Notes: a model not told the origin generated them from the sequence alone. Positions 15,754 through 24,510 are shown, numbered from the stretch's first letter. The stretch: 33,809 nucleotides of DNA from Opitutus sp. GAS368 (GCA_945903545.1 CAMDOO010000035.1:1-33809); one strand, 5' to 3'. Program-made: numbers and translations.

Positions 15754-16590
15754 CTACCTCGGATTCTGCAGCATCTTCAGCAGCACGGAGAAATCCTCTT
15801 CACCGAAGCCGGCCCGCTCGGCGGCGGCGAGGCAGTCGCGAACGGTGGCGAGCGCCGGGAAGCCCTTGGTGGCTTCCATCCCCGACGCGAGGCGCATGTC
15901 CTTCAGCATGTGCTTCACCGAGAACTGCGGGGCGTAGTCGCCCGCCCGGAGCTTCGGCTCCTTCAGCGGGGCGAGGCCGGAGTAGCTGACGTTGCGCTTG
16001 AGCGTGCCGAAGAAGACGTCGTCGGAGATCCCGGCGCTGCGCGCGAGGGTCAGCGCCTCGGCCAGCGCCTGCATCTGCGCGGCGATGTTCAGGTTCATCG
16101 CGAGCTTGATGGTCGTTGCCTGGCGGTGGTCGCCGATGTGCAGGCGCGTCTCCGAAATCAGCGCGAGCACCGGCTCAAGCTCGGCCACGAGCGCCGCGTC
16201 GCCCCCGAGGAAAAAGACCGTCTTGCGGGCCTCCGCCGCGGGTTTGCTCCCGGTGAACGGCGCCTCGAGGTAGCGCGCGCCGGTCGCAACCACGAGGTCG
16301 CGGAACTCCGTGCTGCTCGCGGGATCGATCGTGCTCGACTGAACCACGACCTTGCCCGGCCCGAGCGCCGGCCGCAGCCGCGCAAGGATCGCCCGCACCG
16401 CCGGCGGGTCGGCGATCACGATCTGCACGATGTCGGCCGCGGCCGCCACCGCCTCGGGCGTCGGCAGGAGCTGGGGGAAATCCGCCGGCGGCGTGCGGTT
16501 CCACGCCCCGGCCAGCACGCCGGCCGCATGATAATGCCGGGCCCAGACCGAGCCGATGATGCCGAGACCGATGACGCCGGTGGTTTTCAT
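15754..16590 (-). CDS. NAD(P)-dependent beta-hydroxyacid dehydrogenase family protein
   Basis: A 278-residue oxidoreductase of the 3-hydroxyisobutyrate dehydrogenase/6-phosphogluconate dehydrogenase-like family. The N-terminus has the Rossmann nucleotide-binding motif GVIGLGIIGSVWARH, and the substrate-binding stretch resembles the family signature at SSTIDPASSTEF and EAPFTGSKPAA. The catalytic lysine is likely in TTIKLAMNLNIAAQMQALAE, which matches the usual KxxxNxxxxxxxxxxxE pattern. The start is ATG at 16590, giving MKTTGVIGLG; upstream codons in frame look non-coding. The exact substrate cannot be told. It stands alone between palindromic elements, divergent from nothing and not clearly in an operon. 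Confidence 0.87.
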   Translation of the reverse strand: MKTTGVIGLGIIGSVWARHYHAAGVLAGAWNRTPPADFPQLLPTPEAVAAAADIVQIVIADPPAVRAILARLRPALGPGKVVVQSSTIDPASSTEFRDLVVATGARYLEAPFTGSKPAAEARKTVFFLGGDAALVAELEPVLALISETRLHIGDHRQATTIKLAMNLNIAAQMQALAEALTLARSAGISDDVFFGTLKRNVSYSGLAPLKEPKLRAGDYAPQFSVKHMLKDMRLASGMEATKGFPALATVRDCLAAAERAGFGEEDFSVLLKMLQNPR

Positions 16591-16616
16591 GGAGAATGAG
16601 CTGATCAGAGGAATTG

Positions 16617-16822
16617 AACCACGGATTACACGCATTGCACGGATTCCAATTCCGGCAAAACGATTTTACAGGAGGCCACGGAGGACATAGGACCCAAGCC
16701 CTCGGTTTCGGACAACCTCCATGTGCTCCGCGACCTCCTGTGAAAGCGGGTTGAAGACGATCACGGCCGGGTCGTCGACCCAGCCCTACCTTATATACGT
16801 GTAATCCGTGAAATCCGTGGTT
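16617..16822. repeat. Palindromic element, CCACGGATT family, enclosing another repeat
   Basis: The left arm at 16617-16645 is a run of exact 9-nt units: CCACGGATT, ACACGCATT, GCACGGATT. The right arm (16798-16822) is the reverse complement of CCACGGATT, TCACGGATT, ACACG. Between the arms lies a complete element of the ACAGGAGG family and a GTAGGG-type fragment. Confidence 0.8.
16654..16745. repeat. Palindromic element, ACAGGAGG family, copy 2 (nested)
   Basis: TTTACAGGAGGCC at the left and CCTCCTGTGAAA at the right are inverted, with CACGGAGGAC and CTCCATGTGCTCCGCG continuing the arms. It matches the element at 1610-1677 and lies wholly inside the CCACGGATT element. Confidence 0.75.
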
Positions 16823-16852
16823 AAAAACTTCCGGAAATCGAAAGATCGAGCC

Positions 16853-17551
16853 TCACCCCAAAATCTCCAGCATCCGCGTGAACAGCTGGTTCACCTTCGC
16901 CTGGTTGTCCTTCACGAGGTCCTTGAACTTGGTGAAGTCGATCTCGGTGCCCGCGAGGCCGTTCGCGTAGTTGTCGATGATCGCGAGGCTGTTGTAGTTG
17001 AGGGCGAGCTCGCCGCAGAGGTCGGCCTCGTGGGCCGCCGTCATGCCGATCACGTCGCCCCAGTGGCGCACGATCGCGATCTCGGCCTTGGTCTCGAAGC
17101 GCGGGCCGCGCATCTGCACGTAGACCTTGCCGCCCTGGATGTTGAACTCGGGGGCGAGGCCCGCGAGCAGCTTGGGGATGAGGTTGTTGGCGATCGCGGG
17201 CGCCCCGCCTTTCAGCTCGGTGTCGTGGAAGGTGGCCGGGCCCTGCTGCAGGCCGACATAATCGCTACACGACACGATCGTACCGGGCGGGAGCTCGGGC
17301 TTTAGCGAGCCGACGGAATTGAGCGAGACTATGTCCTTGAAGCCGAGGTCGGCGAGGGCGCGGATGTTCGCCCGGTAATTGATCGCGTGCGGCGGCAGCG
17401 GGAAGCCATCGCCGTGGCGGTTGATGATGACGTGCTCGCCCCGCGCCCGATAGGCCACCGGCCCGTGGGGGGTCGCCGCGGTGCGCTTCTCCCACGCGGC
17501 AAACAGGTTTGAGTTCACGATGCTGGTGCCACTGATGAACGCGACCTTCAT
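16853..17551 (-). CDS. Nucleoside phosphorylase, MTAP/PNP family
   Basis: A 232-residue phosphorylase of the methylthioadenosine/purine nucleoside phosphorylase family, which cleaves nucleosides with phosphate in purine or methionine salvage. Family features in order are the N-terminal phosphate loop (FISGTSI), INRHGDGFPLPPHAINYRAN, VGSLKPELPPGTIVSCSDYV, QMRGPRFETKAEI and GMTAAHEADLCGELALNY. Where typical MTAPs have MT..PE and a D-Y-D, this protein has MTAAHE and IIDNYANG, so the base and ribose specificity cannot be assigned. The start is ATG at 17551 (MKVAFISG). The protein is shorter than many MTAPs (about 260-290). It stands alone with repeats on both sides. Confidence 0.82.
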   Translation of the reverse strand: MKVAFISGTSIVNSNLFAAWEKRTAATPHGPVAYRARGEHVIINRHGDGFPLPPHAINYRANIRALADLGFKDIVSLNSVGSLKPELPPGTIVSCSDYVGLQQGPATFHDTELKGGAPAIANNLIPKLLAGLAPEFNIQGGKVYVQMRGPRFETKAEIAIVRHWGDVIGMTAAHEADLCGELALNYNSLAIIDNYANGLAGTEIDFTKFKDLVKDNQAKVNQLFTRMLEILG

Positions 17552-17637
17552 GGTCTTATCGTCCAACAGGCGGACATCCACCCGCAACCCATTTCCCCCC
17601 GGACGGCCGCCGCGGGCCCGCAATCCCTTTTATCCCA

Positions 17638-17746
17638 GGTGACGAGTGACGGGTGACCAGTGACGGCAACGAAGCCGCTCGCCTCGGGCGTCCGATGCTT
17701 CCGGACAATGCCTTGTCTCGTCACTTGTCACCCGTCACTCGTCACC
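17638..17746. repeat. Palindromic element, GTGACGA 7-nt unit family
   Basis: Two 27-nt arms (17638-17664, 17720-17746) are reverse complements with a single mismatch. Each arm is a tandem of 7-nt units: GTGACGA, GTGACGG, GTGACCA, GTGAC. It lies in the gap between divergent genes, upstream of uppS. Confidence 0.85.
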
Positions 17747-17799
17747 CCGTAAGGCTGCTTGTCAAATCCCCCGCCGGGGCCTAACTCATCCTCTTCGAG

Positions 17800-18576
17800 A
17801 TGCCTCCCGCCGCTCCCGCCAACCCCGCCCTGCCCCCCGGCACCTCCCTGCCGGGGCACATTGCCATCATCATGGACGGCAACGGCCGCTGGGCGCAGCA
17901 GCGCGGGCTGCCCCGCCTTGAGGGCCACCGCCGCGGCGTCGAGACGGTCCGCACGATCGTCGATGCCACCCGCGAGCTCGGCATCCGCGTCGTGACCCTC
18001 TACGCCTTCTCGGTCGAGAACTGGAAGCGCCCGCAGGACGAGGTCGGCGGCCTGATGAACCTCCTCGATTTCTTCCTCAAGCGGGAGACCGACGACCTGA
18101 TCAAGAACAAGGTCCGCCTGCTCACGATCGGCCGCACCGAGGACCTGCCCGAGGTGGTGCGCAAACGCCTCGAATCCACGATCAAGGTCACCGAGACGTT
18201 CAGCGACTACACCCTGGTCCTCGCCCTGAACTACGGCGCCCGCACCGAGATCGTCGACGCCGCCCGCGCCTACGCCGCCGCCGTGGCCGCCGGGAAGGAA
18301 AAGCTCAACGACAGCTCCTGGGCGACGTTCAGCCGTTATCTTTACACCGCGGGCCTGCCGGACCCCGACCTGATCATCCGCACCTCCGGCGAAACCCGCG
18401 TGAGCAACTTCCTCCTCCTGCAGGGCGCCTACGCGGAGTACTACTTTGCCCCGGTCCTCTGGCCGGACTTCTCCCGGGCCGACCTCGTCACCGCGATCAC
18501 CGAGTACTCCAAGCGCGAGCGGCGCTACGGCCAGACCGGCGAGCAGGTCAAACCGGTGTCGGCGTCAGCCAGCTGA
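17800..18576 (+). CDS. uppS: Isoprenyl transferase (undecaprenyl diphosphate synthase)
   Basis: A cis-prenyltransferase that extends farnesyl diphosphate with isopentenyl diphosphate to make the C55 lipid carrier for cell-wall synthesis. The 258-residue sequence has the family blocks: HIAIIMDGNGRWAQQ with the catalytic Asp, RLEGHRRGVE, TLYAFSVENWKRP and DLIIRTSGETRVSNFLLLQ near the C-terminus, followed by FAPVLWPDFSRADL. ATG at 17800 is chosen; there is a Pro/Ala-rich leader of about 17 residues. It heads the run uppS-cdsA-dxr-rseP, with only 3 bases before cdsA. Confidence 0.96.
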   Translation: MPPAAPANPALPPGTSLPGHIAIIMDGNGRWAQQRGLPRLEGHRRGVETVRTIVDATRELGIRVVTLYAFSVENWKRPQDEVGGLMNLLDFFLKRETDDLIKNKVRLLTIGRTEDLPEVVRKRLESTIKVTETFSDYTLVLALNYGARTEIVDAARAYAAAVAAGKEKLNDSSWATFSRYLYTAGLPDPDLIIRTSGETRVSNFLLLQGAYAEYYFAPVLWPDFSRADLVTAITEYSKRERRYGQTGEQVKPVSASAS

Positions 18577-18579
18577 CGC

Positions 18580-19404
18580 GTGAGAAACCGCCTTCTCAGC
18601 TTCATCGTACTCTGGGGCTCGGTCCTCGGGGTCCTCTGGTTCTTTCGCGCGCCCGGCGCCCTGGTGATCATCACCCTCCTTTCGGCCCTGACCCTGCGCG
18701 AGTTTTACGAGCTGCTGCGCGCGGCCGGGCACCAGCCGATCGTCGGCGCCGGCGTAACCCTCGGCGCGCTGATCACCGCCGCGCCGTGGATCGAGCCGAT
18801 CTGCCCCGCCGCCCATTATATCGTTCCGGTCTGCGTCGCCGCGGTGGCCTGCATGGTGCTCGCGCACCCGCCGGAAAACCGCGTCGACACCCTCGGCTCC
18901 ACGCTCTTCGGCCTGCTCTACGTGTCCGCCATGCTGGCCTTCCTCGTGAAGATCGTGCGGCCCTTCCCGGGTGATGTCGTTCAGCCCGACGGCCGCCTGA
19001 TCCTCGGGCTCTGGCTGATCGCCGTCACCAAGTTCTGCGATGTCGGCGCCCTGCTGTCCGGCATGGCTTTCGGCCGCCACAAGATGGCGCCGGTCATCAG
19101 CCCGAAGAAGACCTGGGAAGGCGCGATCGGCGGCGTGCTCATTTCCGCCGGGCTCGGCGCGCTCATCGCGTGGCTCTGCCGCGATTCGTTCCCGGCTCAT
19201 TTTACCCCGACCTTCGCCGCGCTCGCCGCGGTGCCGGTGGCCGTGATCGGCGTGGTTTCCGACCTGATCGAGTCCGTCATCAAGCGCCGGGCGAACCGCA
19301 AGGACTCCGGCAACACCATCCCCGGCATCGGCGGGGTGTTCGACCTGACCGACAGCCTGATCCTGACGGCCCCGATCGGTTTCCTCCTGTTCGGCCTCGA
19401 CTGA
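18580..19404 (+). CDS. cdsA: Phosphatidate cytidylyltransferase
   Basis: An integral membrane enzyme that makes CDP-diacylglycerol from phosphatidate and CTP, the entry point to phospholipid synthesis. At 274 residues with about eight hydrophobic segments, it matches the family in size. The C-terminal half has TKFCDVGALLSGMAFGRHKM, SPKKTWEGAIGG and the CdsA signature region SDLIESVIKRRANRKDSGN followed by PGIGGVFDLTDSL. The start is GTG at 18580, three bases after the uppS stop. Eight bases separate its stop from dxr, so the genes are almost certainly co-transcribed. Confidence 0.95.
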   Translation: MRNRLLSFIVLWGSVLGVLWFFRAPGALVIITLLSALTLREFYELLRAAGHQPIVGAGVTLGALITAAPWIEPICPAAHYIVPVCVAAVACMVLAHPPENRVDTLGSTLFGLLYVSAMLAFLVKIVRPFPGDVVQPDGRLILGLWLIAVTKFCDVGALLSGMAFGRHKMAPVISPKKTWEGAIGGVLISAGLGALIAWLCRDSFPAHFTPTFAALAAVPVAVIGVVSDLIESVIKRRANRKDSGNTIPGIGGVFDLTDSLILTAPIGFLLFGLD

Positions 19405-19411
19405 TTTCACC

Positions 19412-20590
19412 GTGGCGCCGCCCCCCCACCTTCCCCGCCGCCGCGTGGTGCTGCTTGGCGCCACCGGCTCGATCGGCGAAAACACCCTTCGGGTCATCGC
19501 CGCGCACAGCGACCGGCTGGAGCTCGTCGGCATCGCGGCCCACGGCAAACACGAGCAGCTCGCCGGGATCGCACGCCAGTTCGGCGTCCGGCATGTCGGG
19601 CTCTACGATCCGGCCGCATGCGCCGCCGCGAAGTCAGGCGGCCAATTCCCCGCCGGCACCGTATTTTACGACGGACCCGACGGCCTGCGCTCCCTCGCGA
19701 CCCTGCCGGAGGCCGACACCGTGTTGGTGGCTGTGGTGGGCACGGCCGGACTCCAGCCGACGCTCGACGCCATCGCCGCGCGGAAGACCATCGCCCTCGC
19801 CTCGAAGGAGATCCTCGTCCTCGCCGGCAAATTCGTGATGGCCGCGACCCGCGCCAGCGGCAGCCCGCTGCTGCCAGTGGACAGCGAGCACAATGCCGCC
19901 TTCCAATGCCTCGAGGGCCGCCCTGCCTCGCACGTCCGCCGCCTCGTGCTCACCGCCTCGGGCGGTGCCTTCCGCGACTGGCCGCTCGAACGGCTGACCG
20001 AGGTCAAACCGGCCGACGCCCTCAAGCACCCCATCTGGGCCATGGGCCCCAAGGTCACGGTCGATGCCGCCACGATGGCCAACAAGGGCCTCGAACTGAT
20101 CGAGGCGCAGGCCCTCTTCGGCCTGCGGGCGGATCAATGCCAGGCGGTCCTGCACCCCCAGAGCATCGTGCACTGCCTCGCGGAGTTCACCGATGGCTCG
20201 ATGCTCGCCCACCTTTGTCCGCCCTCGATGACGTTTCCGATCCAGCACGCGCTGCTCTATCCCGACCGGGCTGCGAGTGGCACCGACCAGTCACTCCCTC
20301 TCGACAAGGCCTTCTCGCTGGATTTCCGCCCCGTTGAGGCCGCGCGCTATCCGATGCTGGGGCTCGCCCGCCGGGCGATGGAAGCCGGCGGCGGCGCCCC
20401 GGCGATCTACAACGCCGCCAACGAGGTGGCCGTCGCCGCCTTTCTAAAATGTAAAATTACATTTCTTGAGATCCCCCGGGTGGTGGAGCAGACTCTGTCT
20501 GCCATGAATCACTCCGATCCCGCCGACTTGGCTGCCGTCCTCGCGCTCGATGCCGAGGCCCGCCGGGTGGCGTCCGAGCGGATCGACTGA
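19412..20590 (+). CDS. dxr: 1-deoxy-D-xylulose 5-phosphate reductoisomerase
   Basis: The second enzyme of the MEP isoprenoid pathway, converting DXP to methylerythritol 4-phosphate with NADPH in the cytoplasm. The 392-residue protein has the NADPH-binding LLGATGSIGENTLRVI near the N-terminus, a variant ASKEILVLAGKF (usually ANKE), the metal-binding VDSEHNAAFQCLEG, and the substrate-loop region LTASGGAFRDWPLERL. HPIWAMGPKVTVDAATMANKG follows. GTG at 19412 is the start. The AT-richer stretch AAAATGTAAAATTACATTTC at 20446-20465 encodes FLKCKITFL and is unlike the surrounding codon use but remains in frame. Confidence 0.96.
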   Translation: MAPPPHLPRRRVVLLGATGSIGENTLRVIAAHSDRLELVGIAAHGKHEQLAGIARQFGVRHVGLYDPAACAAAKSGGQFPAGTVFYDGPDGLRSLATLPEADTVLVAVVGTAGLQPTLDAIAARKTIALASKEILVLAGKFVMAATRASGSPLLPVDSEHNAAFQCLEGRPASHVRRLVLTASGGAFRDWPLERLTEVKPADALKHPIWAMGPKVTVDAATMANKGLELIEAQALFGLRADQCQAVLHPQSIVHCLAEFTDGSMLAHLCPPSMTFPIQHALLYPDRAASGTDQSLPLDKAFSLDFRPVEAARYPMLGLARRAMEAGGGAPAIYNAANEVAVAAFLKCKITFLEIPRVVEQTLSAMNHSDPADLAAVLALDAEARRVASERID

Positions 20591-20623
20591 GCGCCTGGCG
20601 CTCTCCCTTTTCTCCCCTTCGCC

Positions 20624-22039
20624 GTGTCCCTCGACTCCGTCTCCGCCCTGTTTTCCAACGTCTGGTCGATCTTCCTGATCGTCCTGTTTTTCGGCGGCTC
20701 GATCTTTGTCCACGAGCTCGGCCACTTCCTGGCCGCCCGGAAGCGCGGCCTGAAGGTCGCCCGGTTCTCCATCGGCTTCGGCCCCAAGATCTGCGCTTGG
20801 ACCGGCAAGGACGGCGTCGAGTATCGCCTCTCCTGGCTGCCCCTCGGCGGCTACGTCGCCCTGCCCCAGCTCGCCGACATGCGTGAGATCGAGGGTGGCG
20901 ACACTGACACCACCGAGCCGCTCCCGACCATCAGCTACGCCGACAAGTTCATCGTCTTTGTGATGGGCGCCGTCTTCAACGTCCTCTTCGCTTTCGTCCT
21001 CGCCTGTGTCCTCTGGATCATGGGCCAGCCGCTGAGCAACGACGCCGCCACCACCCGGGTCGGCCACGTCAGCGCCACCCTCCCCGGCACCACCCTCCCC
21101 AGCCCGGCAATGGAAGGCGGCATCAAGGTCGGCGACACCGTGCGGGCCATCGACGGCATCTCCGTGAAGGACTGGAGCGGCTTCAAGCAGGCCCTTGTGA
21201 TGAGCTCCGGCCGCACTCCCGACGGCAAGCCCAAGACCGTTTTCACCATCGAGCGCGAGGGCCAGACCTCGGATTTCGTCCTCTACCCGCGCCTCTCTGC
21301 CGACGAATCCCTGCGGATGGTCGGCATCAGCCCCTACTACGACCTGTCCGTCCAGGTGGTCGACCCCAACTCCTTCGGCGCCAAGGCCGGCTTCCAGGTC
21401 GGCGACGAAATCGTCAGCGCCGACGGCACCCCGATCCATAATGCCGCGCTCCTGAGCGAGATCCTCTCCCGCCAGCCGGCGAACCCGCTCGCCGTCACCG
21501 TCAAACGCGGCGGCAACATCGTGGCCCTGACCGTCCCGCCGCGCACCGAGGCCAGCAACGCGATGATCGCCGGCGTGGGCTTCACCGTCGGCTACAAGCT
21601 CATCCACCTCTCCCCGTTCACCCAGATCAGCGAGATGGTCGTCACCACCTTCCGCACCCTCGGCAGCCTGCTCAATCCCAAGTCCGACATCGGCCTCTCC
21701 AAGGTCTCCGGCCCGGTCGGCATCGTGACCATTTTCTACAGCGCCGCCGGCGCGGGCATCGCCGCCGTCCTCTGGTTCACAATCCTGATCAACATCAACC
21801 TCGCGATCTTCAACCTGCTGCCGATTCCCGTGCTCGACGGCGGCCACATCCTCTTTGCCACGATCGCCAAGCTCCGCGGCCGGGCGCTGCCGCAGAATTT
21901 CATCATGTCCACCCAGCAGGTCTTCATCGTGCTGCTTTTCTCCATGATCCTGTACGTGAGTTTCTTCGATGTCCGCCGCCTGTGGGGCGACGTGAAGGCC
22001 AGCCAGGAAGCCGCCGCCCCGGCCAAGCCGGCGAAGTAA
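20624..22039 (+). CDS. rseP: RseP-like site-2 zinc metalloprotease
   Basis: A membrane-embedded protease of the site-2 family, which typically cleaves anti-sigma factors or remnant signal peptides within the membrane. The 471-residue product has HExxH in the first helix (IFVHELGHFLAARKR), GFGPKICAW and LPLGGYVALP after it, two PDZ-like regions (around VGDTVRAIDGISVKDWSGF and VGDEIVSADGTPIHNA) and the third metal ligand motif NLLPIPVLDGGHI in a late helix. Two PDZ regions are usual for RseP. It starts with GTG at 20624, 33 bases after dxr. The gene order dxr-rseP is widespread. A remnant sigma factor is present in the window, but no anti-sigma gene is visible. Confidence 0.94.
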   Translation: MSLDSVSALFSNVWSIFLIVLFFGGSIFVHELGHFLAARKRGLKVARFSIGFGPKICAWTGKDGVEYRLSWLPLGGYVALPQLADMREIEGGDTDTTEPLPTISYADKFIVFVMGAVFNVLFAFVLACVLWIMGQPLSNDAATTRVGHVSATLPGTTLPSPAMEGGIKVGDTVRAIDGISVKDWSGFKQALVMSSGRTPDGKPKTVFTIEREGQTSDFVLYPRLSADESLRMVGISPYYDLSVQVVDPNSFGAKAGFQVGDEIVSADGTPIHNAALLSEILSRQPANPLAVTVKRGGNIVALTVPPRTEASNAMIAGVGFTVGYKLIHLSPFTQISEMVVTTFRTLGSLLNPKSDIGLSKVSGPVGIVTIFYSAAGAGIAAVLWFTILININLAIFNLLPIPVLDGGHILFATIAKLRGRALPQNFIMSTQQVFIVLLFSMILYVSFFDVRRLWGDVKASQEAAAPAKPAK

Positions 22040-22046
22040 CGGCGCC

Positions 22047-22137
22047 GGGTAGGGCGTGGACTCCGTCCGCGCCGGGATAGGATGTAGCGCCGGCAGACCT
22101 CTGCCGGCTTCGATCCCGGGGTGGAGGTCCACCCCGG
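22047..22137. repeat. GTAGGGCG-type repeat cluster between rseP and ispG
   Basis: The first part (22047-22075) closely matches the left arm of the element embedded in the TPR gene at 33167-33193, including GGTAGGGCG and GGACTCCG. Two perfect hairpins follow: GCCGGCAG/CTGCCGGC at 22089-22108 and CCGGGGTGGA/TCCACCCCGG at 22116-22137. No T-tract is present. Confidence 0.75.
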
Positions 22138-22207
22138 CTACAACCGGAATCGAAGATCCCAACCCCGGCGTTGACGGCAGGCACCGGAAAAGCGCCAATT
22201 CCCCAGC

Positions 22208-24247
22208 ATGTCCTACTGCCTGTCGCGTTTCCAGACCCTCCGCCGCCACACCGTCGAGGTGAAGGTCGGCTCCGTCGGGGTCGGCGGGGCCAACCCGATC
22301 CGCGTGCAGTCGATGACGACCAGCGACACGCAGGACATCGACGCGACCGTGAAGCAGTCGATCGCCCTCGCCGAGGTCGGCTGCGAGATCGTCCGCGTCA
22401 CCGCCCCCAATGTCGCCGCCGCGCAGTGCCTGCGCGACATCCGCCGGAAGTTCACCGCGGCCGGCTTCGGCCACATCCCCCTCGTGGCGGACATTCATTT
22501 CCTCCCCTCCGCCGCGATGGAGGCCGTGGAGCACGTGGAGAAGGTCCGCGTCAACCCGGGCAACTACGCCGACAAGAAGAAGTTCGCCGTGAAGGAGTAC
22601 AGCGACGCGGACTACGACCGCGAGCTGCAGCGCCTGCACGAGACGTTCTCCCCGCTGGTCCGTCGCGCCGCCGAGCTCGGCCGCTCACTCCGCATCGGCA
22701 CCAACCACGGCTCCCTCTCCGACCGGGTCATGAACCGCTACGGCGACACGCCCCTCGGCATGGTCGAGAGCGCCCTCGAGTTCCTGCGCATCGCCCGCTC
22801 GCACAATTTCCACGCCCTCATCCTCTCGATGAAGTCGAGCAACCCGAAGGTCATGATCGAGGCCTACCGCCTGCTCGTGGACCGGATGAACGGCGAGGAT
22901 ATGCACTACCCGCTGCACCTCGGCGTGACCGAGGCCGGCGACGGCGAGGATGGTCGCATCAAGAGTGCCATCGGCATTGGCTCGCTCCTGCTCGACGGCC
23001 TCGGCGACACCATCCGGGTGTCGCTGACCGAGGACTCCGTCTACGAGATCCCGGTCGCCCAAGCGATCGCGAACAAGGTGATGTCGCTCTGGCCGGCCGC
23101 CAAGCCGGTGGCCAACGAGCTGGCTGATTCCGTCGATCCCTTCCACTTCGCCCGGCGCACCACCACCACGCTGGAGCTGTCGCCCCGCTGCCGGGTGGGC
23201 CCGGAGCAGCCGCCCCGGGTGATCGTGGCCCTGCCGTCCCTGGCCGATCTTCCCGCCGCCATCACTGCCCTGGCCTCGCCCCGGCTCAAGGACACCCCCG
23301 CCGAGGGCATCATGGTCCCGGTGCAGGGTCCCGCCGATCTCGCCGAGCTCTGCCTCGCCCTCCCGGCCCAGGGCCTGCCCTGCGAATTCCTCGGCCTCGA
23401 TCTCGCCCCCAGCGTCCACATCGAGCTGCTGCGACCCCTGCTGGCAATGAGCCCCGGACGCATCCTGCTGGCGCGGACCTTTGCCGCCGACCGCCCGGGC
23501 GAACTGGCGGAGTTTGCCACGCTGGTCCGCGAGACCGGGCACTTCCTCGCCGTGGCCGTGGATCCGGCGGAATTCGCCGCCTTCGCCCCCGGCCTCGGCG
23601 GCCCGGGCGACAAAAACCTGCTCTTCACCGTGGCCCCCACAGCCGTGCGCACTGGTGCCGGCCATAGCATTGGCTTGTACCGTCACTTGGCCGCGGGCCT
23701 CGCCGCCGCGGGCTCCGCCGCCCCGATCTGGATCCGCAACACCGCGGCCAGCACCGTCAACAACGGACCCGACTTCCTTTCCCGCCTCACCGAGGCGAGT
23801 TTCCTCACCGGCGCGTTGCTCTGCGACGGGCTCGGCGACTTGGTGAGCGTCGAGACCGAGTCCGACCCGACCCGGGCAACCCGGCTCGCCTACAATGTCC
23901 TCCAAGGCGCCGGCGCCCGCATTTCCAAGACGGAGTTCGTGGCCTGCCCGAGCTGCGGCCGGACGCTCTTCGACCTGCAGACCACCACCCAGCGCATCCG
24001 CGCCCAGACCGGTCACCTCAAGGGGGTGAAGCTCGCCATCATGGGATGCATCGTGAACGGCCCCGGCGAAATGGCCGATGCCGACTTCGGCTACGTCGGC
24101 GGCGCGCCCGGCAAGATCAACCTCTACGTCGGCAAGAACTGCGTGCAGTACAACATCCCCGAGGCCGAGGCCGACGCGCGCCTGATCGCGCTGATCCGCG
24201 AGCACGGCAAGTGGGTCGATCCGGACCCCGCGACCGCGCCGGCGTGA
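22208..24247 (+). CDS. ispG: 4-hydroxy-3-methylbut-2-enyl diphosphate synthase, long form
   Basis: The iron-sulfur enzyme of the MEP pathway that reduces methylerythritol cyclodiphosphate to HMBPP. At 679 residues it is the long form with an extra middle domain, as in Chlamydiae and plants, rather than the common ~370-residue form. The N-terminal TIM barrel shows ANPIRVQSMTTSDT, VADIHFLPSAAMEA, VRVNPGNYADKKKF and LRIGTNHGSLSDR. The inserted domain spans about 330-560. The C-terminal [4Fe-4S] domain has the cysteines in EFVACPSCGRTLFDLQ and MGCIVNGPGEMADADFGYVG. ATG at 22208 gives the standard opening. It follows rseP after a 168-base repeat-rich gap, so it may have its own promoter. Confidence 0.95.
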   Translation: MSYCLSRFQTLRRHTVEVKVGSVGVGGANPIRVQSMTTSDTQDIDATVKQSIALAEVGCEIVRVTAPNVAAAQCLRDIRRKFTAAGFGHIPLVADIHFLPSAAMEAVEHVEKVRVNPGNYADKKKFAVKEYSDADYDRELQRLHETFSPLVRRAAELGRSLRIGTNHGSLSDRVMNRYGDTPLGMVESALEFLRIARSHNFHALILSMKSSNPKVMIEAYRLLVDRMNGEDMHYPLHLGVTEAGDGEDGRIKSAIGIGSLLLDGLGDTIRVSLTEDSVYEIPVAQAIANKVMSLWPAAKPVANELADSVDPFHFARRTTTTLELSPRCRVGPEQPPRVIVALPSLADLPAAITALASPRLKDTPAEGIMVPVQGPADLAELCLALPAQGLPCEFLGLDLAPSVHIELLRPLLAMSPGRILLARTFAADRPGELAEFATLVRETGHFLAVAVDPAEFAAFAPGLGGPGDKNLLFTVAPTAVRTGAGHSIGLYRHLAAGLAAAGSAAPIWIRNTAASTVNNGPDFLSRLTEASFLTGALLCDGLGDLVSVETESDPTRATRLAYNVLQGAGARISKTEFVACPSCGRTLFDLQTTTQRIRAQTGHLKGVKLAIMGCIVNGPGEMADADFGYVGGAPGKINLYVGKNCVQYNIPEAEADARLIALIREHGKWVDPDPATAPA

Positions 24248-24384
24248 GCGCGCCCCGCGGAATTTTCCCTCTGAAAACCGACCGGGCGGGACGTTCCGAG
24301 GCCACCGGCCTCCTGTCGCTGATCAGCGATACAATTTCCGGCTCCATTTTTTTGCCAGCGAAGCAACCCATTTCTCGCAAAAAG

Positions 24385-24393
24385 TTATGCCCA
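24385..24393 (+). promoter_or_regulatory. Near-consensus DnaA box
   Basis: TTATGCCCA differs from TTATGCACA at one base. It lies 8 bases from the perfect box at 24401, in the AT-rich part of the dnaA upstream region. Confidence 0.35.
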
Positions 24394-24400
24394 AACCGGG

Positions 24401-24409
24401 TGTGAATAA
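24401..24409 (-). promoter_or_regulatory. DnaA box
   Basis: On the - strand this reads TTATTCACA, a perfect match to the TTATNCACA consensus. It is about 300 bases upstream of the dnaA start. Confidence 0.6.
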
Positions 24410-24510
24410 GTTGTTGGAAAGTTGCTCTTGAAATGCCTTTTTCGTTCGCCGTTACTCCGGTCTCGTTCGTTGTTTATCCCGCCTCCGGTTCGCTCTTTCA
24501 TACGTCTTTC

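Noticed and set aside
17638-17746. Possible CRISPR-like repeats in the intergenic gaps
   Set aside because: The units are 7-10 nt without unique spacers, and the arms are inverted, not direct. No cas genes are present.
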